From Hyperoodon ampullatus (lineage: Eukaryota > Chordata > Mammalia > Artiodactyla > Ziphiidae): a stretch of DNA of 64,000 bases. The notes below the pieces were generated by a model. That model ran no database searches and was not told the DNA's origin. It saw nothing but the letters and a program-made list of their open reading frames with translations. Positions within the stretch are counted from its first letter, which is position 1. Every line of letters starts with the position of its first letter. Position numbers and translations under genes: made by a program. Below are positions 57,855 through 64,000 of the stretch, piece after piece. Where the stretch lies: assembly GCA_949752795.1 (NCBI GenBank), contig OX457071.1, forward strand, positions 75,047,983-75,111,982. Direction: 5' to 3'.

Positions 57855-58205
57855 GCTATGGACTGAAGTGTTTCCCTCCAAAATCCACATGTTGAAACCC
57901 TAACCCCCCCAATGCCATGGTATTTGGAGATGGAGCCTTTGGGAGGTAGTAAGGTTTAGATGAGGTCATGAGGGTGGGATCCTCATGATAGGATTAGTTC
58001 CCTAACAGTAAGAGACACCAGAGAACTCACTTTCTCTGCCTCTGAAGACACATCCAAAAGGCAGCCTTCTGTAAGCCAGGAAGAGAGCCCATGAATACCT
58101 TGATCTTGAACTTAGCTTCCTGAACTGTGAGAAATGAATTTCTGTTGTTTAAGCACCCAGTCTGTGGTATTTTCTTATTGCAGCTTGAGCAGCCTAATAC
58201 ACCAT
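57855..58205 (+). mobile_element. MLT1-like ERVL-MaLR solo LTR
   Basis: It begins near CTATGGACTGAAGTGTTTCC with CCAAAATCCACATGTTGAAA, continues through GGTTTAGATGAGGTCATGAG and GAGAAATGAATTTCTGTTGT, and ends CAGCTTGAGCAGCCTAATAC. No internal or coding region is attached. Confidence 0.85.
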
Positions 58206-59450
58206 CTCTGTGTATAATTTAAAAATTAACTGCATTTCAAATATTATGGCAGTCACTGTGGGAATGATAAAAAAGAAAAGGGACGTATTTGAACTATTGT
58301 ATAAAGAAAAAGTTCATAGTGATTAAACAGGAAGAGAAAAAATATTGTGGGTTTTTTGAGCTTCAGTGGTCTAGAGAATGCTATTATCAGTGATGAGTAT
58401 AGGATGGTCATTAAGAGAGCTGGGGATATAAAATCAAAGCGTACTTTTGACTTGGAAACAAAAAAAGATAGATCCAGATGATTTTTGTAAAAAGGTAGAA
58501 AGTGGCAACCTATGTGTTAATTCCATTGCATATTCTTTCCAAAACTTTTGAAGAATACCAACATAAAATTAGTAAGAGCAAAATTCCTGGCACTTAAGTG
58601 CATATATGTTAATTACCAACACATGTAAGATTAGCTGGATGGAAAGAGCATGTAAATATGTAGTAGGGATTAATATAAGACGTTCATAATAGGTGAAACT
58701 GGGTGTGGGGTATATAGGAACTCTCTTTGTAATAACTCTGTAAATCGAAAACAGTTCTAAAAATAAGTTTATAAAAGAAAATAGTAAGAAAATCACTCAG
58801 AGAAGAGAATTTGGAGGGGAGCCACTCAAATTGACAACCTATTTTTTAAACTTTATTTTTAAAAAATTTTAGTACAGCATTTCTGTCTTGTATCTGTCAC
58901 AGTAGTTTAAGTTATTGCTGCAGAAACCCCAAAATCCCACACAGAGGCACACTGCAGAAATGGAAACTGAAATATTTGATAAACAGTATTACAATCTACC
59001 ACATGCCTCTAGAGGCACCAAATGCAAGACTGGACCTCAAAGAGGCTTTGTAATCTTATATGCCTTCTTCTGTTTGTCCTATTAGCAAAAAGAAAAATTC
59101 TCACCTGTATGCTCTACAGAAATAAAATTCCAAAGAAAGCAGTTTCTGTAAGCCCAATTGTTTGTTTATTCAATTGAAAACTTCACAGTAAGGTGGCAAT
59201 AACATAAGCTTCATGCCTGTGTAAGATAAAACCCCTTCCAGCCAGGCAAAACCATGGAGCACTGGAATTTGGCTTTACCTTCCTTTCCTGACAAGAGTAA
59301 CTTCCTGTTCCAAAGCATGTTTCCAAATACTCTTACTGGGCATTATGGGACCTGAACCCATGTATCAGTTCTATGTGAATTGCTTCTTTCTGAGGATGAA
59401 GCTAGTGATTTGAATTCTAAATTCGACAGTAAGCCATTTTGCTTCCCCTT
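58206..59450. other. Intergenic; L1M 3' end at about 58680-58790, otherwise unassigned
   Basis: The L1 piece reads GTGAAACTGGGTGTGGGGTA, then TATAGGAACTCTCTTTGTAA and CGAAAACAGTTCTAAAAATA. Confidence 0.6.
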
Positions 59451-59451
59451 G

Positions 59452-59671
59452 GTTTTTTTTTGTTTGTTTGTTTGTTTTTGCGGTATGCGGGCCTCACACT
59501 GCTGTGGCCTCTCCCGTTGCGGAGAACAGGCTCCGAACGCGCAGGCTCAGCGGCCATGGCTCACGGGCCTAGTTGCTCCGCGGCATGTGGGATCCTCCCG
59601 GACCGGGGCACGAACCCGCGTCCCCTGCATCGGCAGGCGGACTCTCAACCACTGCGCCACCAGGGAAGCCC
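59452..59671 (-). mobile_element. CHR-type SINE
   Basis: Reverse-orientation full-length copy with a (GTTT)n tail at the left and the tRNA-like head (CCAGGGAAGCC) at the right. Confidence 0.94.
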
Positions 59672-60624
59672 CCCGCCTTGTGTTTTATATTGTGAAAATT
59701 CTGTTAAGATACCCCATCTTTTGCTGATTTACTAGCTGTATGATGACATTCTTAATGTTATAATCAAGCTGAATTATCTGAAAGGCAATAGTACTGTAAA
59801 GAATTCTAATTTGGATTTGCATTAAAATATCTAAATAGGCTTGTTTTAGTGGTGTGTTGAGATCAGGATAACCCTTTGAGAAGTTAAGAGGGTCTAACAC
59901 AGAGAGGAAGTGAAATTCTCAAGCCTATTTAAAGGGATCTGTAATAAGTACGGTTTGATCCTCTGAAATATCTAAGTTAGAAGTTATCTTTTAGAGACTA
60001 TCTATAACCAGTGTCTCTCTATCTTGAATTTCTTAGAAGGGCTGTATTGACTTTAAAGATTTAGATAGTGTTTTTCCTCTAAAAATCCTACTAAATTTTC
60101 AAAAGATCCAACAACAACAAAATTTATAGAGAGATAGATCCATAAAGAAACTGTGACTAAATATTAACAATCAGTGACTCTATAGGTGAGGTATATGGGT
60201 GTTCCTGTACTACTCTTTCAACTTTTCTTTAGGCTTGAAGTTTTTCAAAATGTAAAGTTGGGGAGGAAAGACTAAAGCTAAAACAAAAGTTCCCAACAAC
60301 AGATCAGAACAGTGATGATCTGTTTCCTGATAAACTTTTCACCCATCATCCCCCAAATGAGAAAAGTGAAAGAACTATAGGGAGTTTTCCATGAAGCTAA
60401 ATATATTTAATTCAAAGTGTGGTCATTTACTTTGAAATTACATCCTTCCTATGGGTGAGTGTGGGGCATGGGGCGTGAAAAACTCGCCTTCCTGACCTGA
60501 TGATCATAGTGGATAAGCTAAGATCAGGAGAAGAAGCTTGGCGATGTCAGCATAAAATAAACGAGGGAAGCTGTCTTGTCGCCACCAATTTTTATTCTTC
60601 CCCTTTTCCTTAAAAATAATCCCA
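59672..60624. other. Intergenic; L1M 3' end at about 60120-60270, no gene
   Basis: The L1 piece reads GGTGTTCCTGTACTACTCTT, then CAACTTTTCTTTAGGCTTGA and TTTTTCAAAATGTAAAGTTG. Confidence 0.6.
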
Positions 60625-60940
60625 GGACTTCCCTGGTGGCGCAGTGGTTAAGAATCCGCCTGCCACTGCAGGGGACACGGGTTCGAGCCCTGGTCCGGGA
60701 AGATCCCACATGCCGCGGAGCAACTAAGCCCGTGCGCCACAACTACTGAGCCTGCGCTCTAGAGCCCGCAAGCCACAATTACTGGAGCCTGTGCGCCTAC
60801 AGCCCATGCTCCGCAACAAGAGAAGCCACCGCAATGAAGAGTAGCCCCCGTTTGCTGTAACTAGAGAAAGCCCGAGCACTGCAACGAAGACCCAACACAG
60901 CCAAAAGTAAATAAATAAATAAATTTATTTAAAAAATAAT
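60625..60940 (+). mobile_element. CHR-type SINE, long form, complete
   Basis: Head GGACTTCCCTGGTGGCGCAG, repeated CCACAACTACTG-type blocks, AACGAAGACCCAACACAGCC, and an (AAAT)n tail. Flanked by the perfect duplication AATAATCCCA (60615-60624 and 60941-60950). Confidence 0.95.
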
Positions 60941-60954
60941 AATAATCCCAATTT

Positions 60955-61360
60955 TGTTCAAGGTGGTACACTAACCAGAATCCCAGCTTCCTTTACAGGT
61001 AAATGTGGCTGATTAGATGTAAGTGGGAGACATGAGATGAGCATTGGCTCATTTAGAGGAGGAGAGAGCTGGCATACATCCCTCTTGCCTTTCTCCTCCT
61101 TCTTTCTTCCCGCTGCCTGGAACTCAAGACACATGGCTGGCTCTCCAACAGCCATCTTGGGCCGTGAGGAACTTAAGAATGGAAGTCATACGCTAAGGAG
61201 GATGTAGCAGAAAAACAGTATGAACACTGGTGGTCAATGATATTATAGAACCACCGAACCAACCCTGGTCTGCCTACCATCTGACTTATTTTCAGAGAAA
61301 AATCAACTTCTGTGTTAAGCCATTATAGTTGAGTCCCTATTATTCTAAATTTAGGATACC
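60955..61360 (+). mobile_element. MaLR-type LTR remnant
   Basis: TTCTTCCCGCTGCCTGGAAC, then ACAGCCATCTTGGGCCGTGA, AACTTCTGTGTTAAGCCATT and ATAGTTGAGTCCCTATTATT follow the order of MLT1-type LTRs. Diverged, boundaries approximate. Confidence 0.65.
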
Positions 61361-64000
61361 ATCTTTAGTAGGAATCCACACTAAAAGATGAATTTTACAC
61401 GTGTTACTGGAGAAACATAGGAAATATCCAAGATGAACCAAGGTCCAGAACATCTATAGGACTGGAATATAACAATAAATGCTGTTTAATATTGATAATA
61501 TTAATTGATATTAATGACATTAATTTAATATTCTAGCACATATTCGTAGACCAATATCCACTTCTGTGAAGCAGGAATGCATTCTTAAGACTTCCCATAG
61601 CATAGATAAAATTTCCCCCAAGCCTGTCCAATTCCCTTTGATCCGTCTTCCCATACCTTAATTAGGCCTCTTTTGGTTGCAAGCAATCGAAATCCTCTCA
61701 ACGGAGTTCAAGCACAAGTGTATGTACGTGTTGGGGAGACATAAGAAGACAAATACATTGTACAGATACTGAGAAGTTTCAAGCGAATCTAAAAGAGGAA
61801 TAGCCAGCCCTTGGGTATATCGGAAACCAAGAGCTAGCTCATTAAGAAACAAACTGGAGAGGGTGGTAGCTCCTTCAGGGAATGAGGCGGTCTGGAGGTC
61901 CCAGAGGATGGGTGAAGGGTTAACTAATTGACTGAGTGCCCGAGGGAGAAAGAGGGGGCCTTCCTACATCAGTGATGCCAGATTATAATGGAGCTAGCCA
62001 AGTAAGACCTGATTCCCAGGGAGCAGAGGCAGGAGCTAGCAAGCAAATGGGGGGAAAGTGGGATGAGCCTGTAACTCCTAAAAATCAGATTGTTCTAAAA
62101 CCCAAGGGTGACCGGTCCTTCTCTACAAGCTCAAGCTCCCACTGAGGAGAGGGTAAAGGATAGCTGACAAAGCAGGCTTGGGGGGCAGCCGTGGACAAAA
62201 AGAAAGTTGCTGCCCACTTCACCCCTGAAAAGCCCAGTGTTCCATAAAGTGGTTACACAGAGTAGGGCACGACCGGCCACTGTACAGACCAAAGTTGAGA
62301 GCGGTTACAAATGGACAGAAAGAGCAGACACATATGCCCCTGGGGTAAATCACCAAGATTCACTTATCTAAAGGATTCAGAGAGAAGGTCACACAGTTAG
62401 GAAAAGCAGAAAAATTACAAATAACTTTTAAGACAGAATAAGGGACAAGCTTCCAAACCCTCATATCCTGAGAGAGTGAGGTTCACATTGACCTGGAAAC
62501 ATTATACTAGGTCTCAACTTCAGCATGAGACTGAAGCAGCCTTGTACGTGGCCTCATCTGGAGGTATGCACTTGGCTGGGCCTCCTCAATCACAGGTTAT
62601 AGAATACCAAATATGATCATTGGAATACAGTATGCAGTGCACTCAGATAAGAACAAATATTTCATCCTTCACTCAGTCTCCCCAAATGAACACAGCCTGA
62701 TCCAAATAAATTTCTGAACTCAGCATTAACTTGAGGATCAGGAGGTATACAGATACCTCTGGGGATTCCACGATGCACTCTGCTTGATACACACGTACAC
62801 ACAACTGTTATTTCTAGAATTTATTAAGGCCAGCTGCTCTGCTTAATGGATTTTGGTTCATTATTTCACTTAACCAAAACAAATAACTCCATGGAGGGGA
62901 TAAAGGTAAGTATTGCTATTTACAGAAAAGAAAACCAGGAGTTGGAGAAGTTAAATAATTTTACTAAATTCACAGTTAATAAGGGGCAGATATGAGATCT
63001 GAATTCAAACAGCTTTGATTCCAGAAAGAATTCTGAGCATAGCCTTCAGCTTCTGCAGTAATCCACCTAAAAATAAAAGCTGAGAAATGCAGCCAAGTGA
63101 AATATTCTTGCTCTTTTAATGATTTATTTCTATTTAAGAAACACCCAGATTAGGAAGTGTGATTGCTTTCATAATATCCCATTAGACGGTAAGCAGTAAA
63201 TATAATTATAAAAGCATTAACATTTAATTTTAAAATATGAAATGTTTTCTCACATGACAATCATAGCATCAGACATCTCTTGTGTATTTTATAGGGGAAC
63301 TAAGTGGGTTTTAAAAAAAAGTGTAAAAATAAACACTAAGCGTTAGGGAGAAATGAATGTGGAAGACTGATTCCTCATTATTTCAAACCATCATGATTGT
63401 TTACCTACTGCTTTTTGTGTATTTGTTAATTTTTGATGCAAAAAACCCTCCATTTTTAAATGCAAGGTCAATTAAGAAAATTATATTTTATTAAAGTCAT
63501 CAATAACTAGTATGTTATTTTAAGTAGTCTTTGTAGGCACATATAAGGCAAAATCTAGGTGTCTCCTAGAAGTTGGATAATAAAGAAAATTATAAATATA
63601 CACATCAAGACAAAATTAAGCAAATCACAGATGTTTTAAGACTCCCTCCAAAAGACAGCATGGCTTCCAGGCTACATCTTGATAGGAACTTAGCAGACCA
63701 GGTGGCATTTCTAAAGAAATGGGGTCTCAGCGCAGAGATGTTCAGAAACTAGATTGGGGATATATAACATACCCCTATAATAATGAGACATCAGGGCTGC
63801 CCCCAGAGGCTTTCCTGGCCCAGAAACACTGCTCTCTTGTCTTGTAGTCAGTACATCACAACTACAGATGGGTTTACAGCTGCATCAGGATCTTGGCTGA
63901 ATGACAACAGCCTGTCATATCATTTAGGTCATTTCCCTTGCCTGAATTCATGCTAACTAAGCAAGCTTCTCAATGCAGAGTGTCCACTTAGCTTTATAGG
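61361..64000. other. Intergenic to window end, no gene; reverse MIR at about 62820-63030
   Basis: The MIR-like piece reads TTTATTAAGGCCAGCTGCTC, then AACCAGGAGTTGGAGAAGTT. In human the next gene beyond NUP58's 5' end is MTMR6, but no exon of it is seen here. Confidence 0.45.

Noticed and set aside
57855..58205. Possible proviral gene remnants near the MaLR LTR
   Set aside because: Only LTR sequence is present. No gag, pol or env-like sequence lies beside it.

Overview
This window is mammalian nuclear DNA, most likely from a whale or dolphin. It carries at least 14 tRNA-derived SINEs of the CHR type, which are shared by cetaceans, hippos and ruminants. Several are intact, with an A-rich tail and perfect target-site duplications of 9-16 bp. 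I saw no BovB or other ruminant-specific repeats. The rest is typical mammalian sequence: split exons with GT-AG junctions, CpG islands, and old MIR, L2, L1M, MaLR LTR and hAT remnants.

The window holds one protein-coding gene, complete and on the minus strand: NUP58 (also called NUPL1, nucleoporin p58/p45). I rebuilt it from the raw sequence as 16 coding exons between 57011 (ATG) and 23873 (end of TAA). Every junction is GT-AG and the phases join without a break. The coding length is 1800 nt, giving 599 residues, which is the length I recall for human NUP58. The protein has an N-terminal FG-repeat region, a central helical region that binds the other members of the NUP62-NUP58-NUP54 channel complex, and a C-terminal FG-repeat region. 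Two exons are very small (36 nt and 25 nt) and neither appears as an open frame of useful size. Reading through the exon 13 donor adds six codons and a stop, which would give a p45-like form without the C-terminal FG region.

Layout: positions 1-250 are the edge of a CpG-rich segment, probably the promoter flank of the next gene; by synteny with human this would be ATP8A2, lying in tandem further left. Positions 250-21930 are intergenic and full of repeats, including a degenerate L1 (about 3840-7745) interrupted by four CHR SINEs and one MIR, two hAT-type remnants, and two short tandem duplications. The NUP58 3' UTR and its likely poly(A) signal lie at 21950-23872. The gene body runs to 57011, with a CpG-island promoter at 56760-57420 that contains a 101-nt unbroken purine run. 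Positions 57430-64000 are upstream flank with MaLR LTRs, SINEs and L1 3' ends, and no recognisable gene.

I found no previously undescribed biological system. The most useful observations concern NUP58 splicing (the microexons, the p45-like read-through and a T24 acceptor tract) and its promoter architecture.
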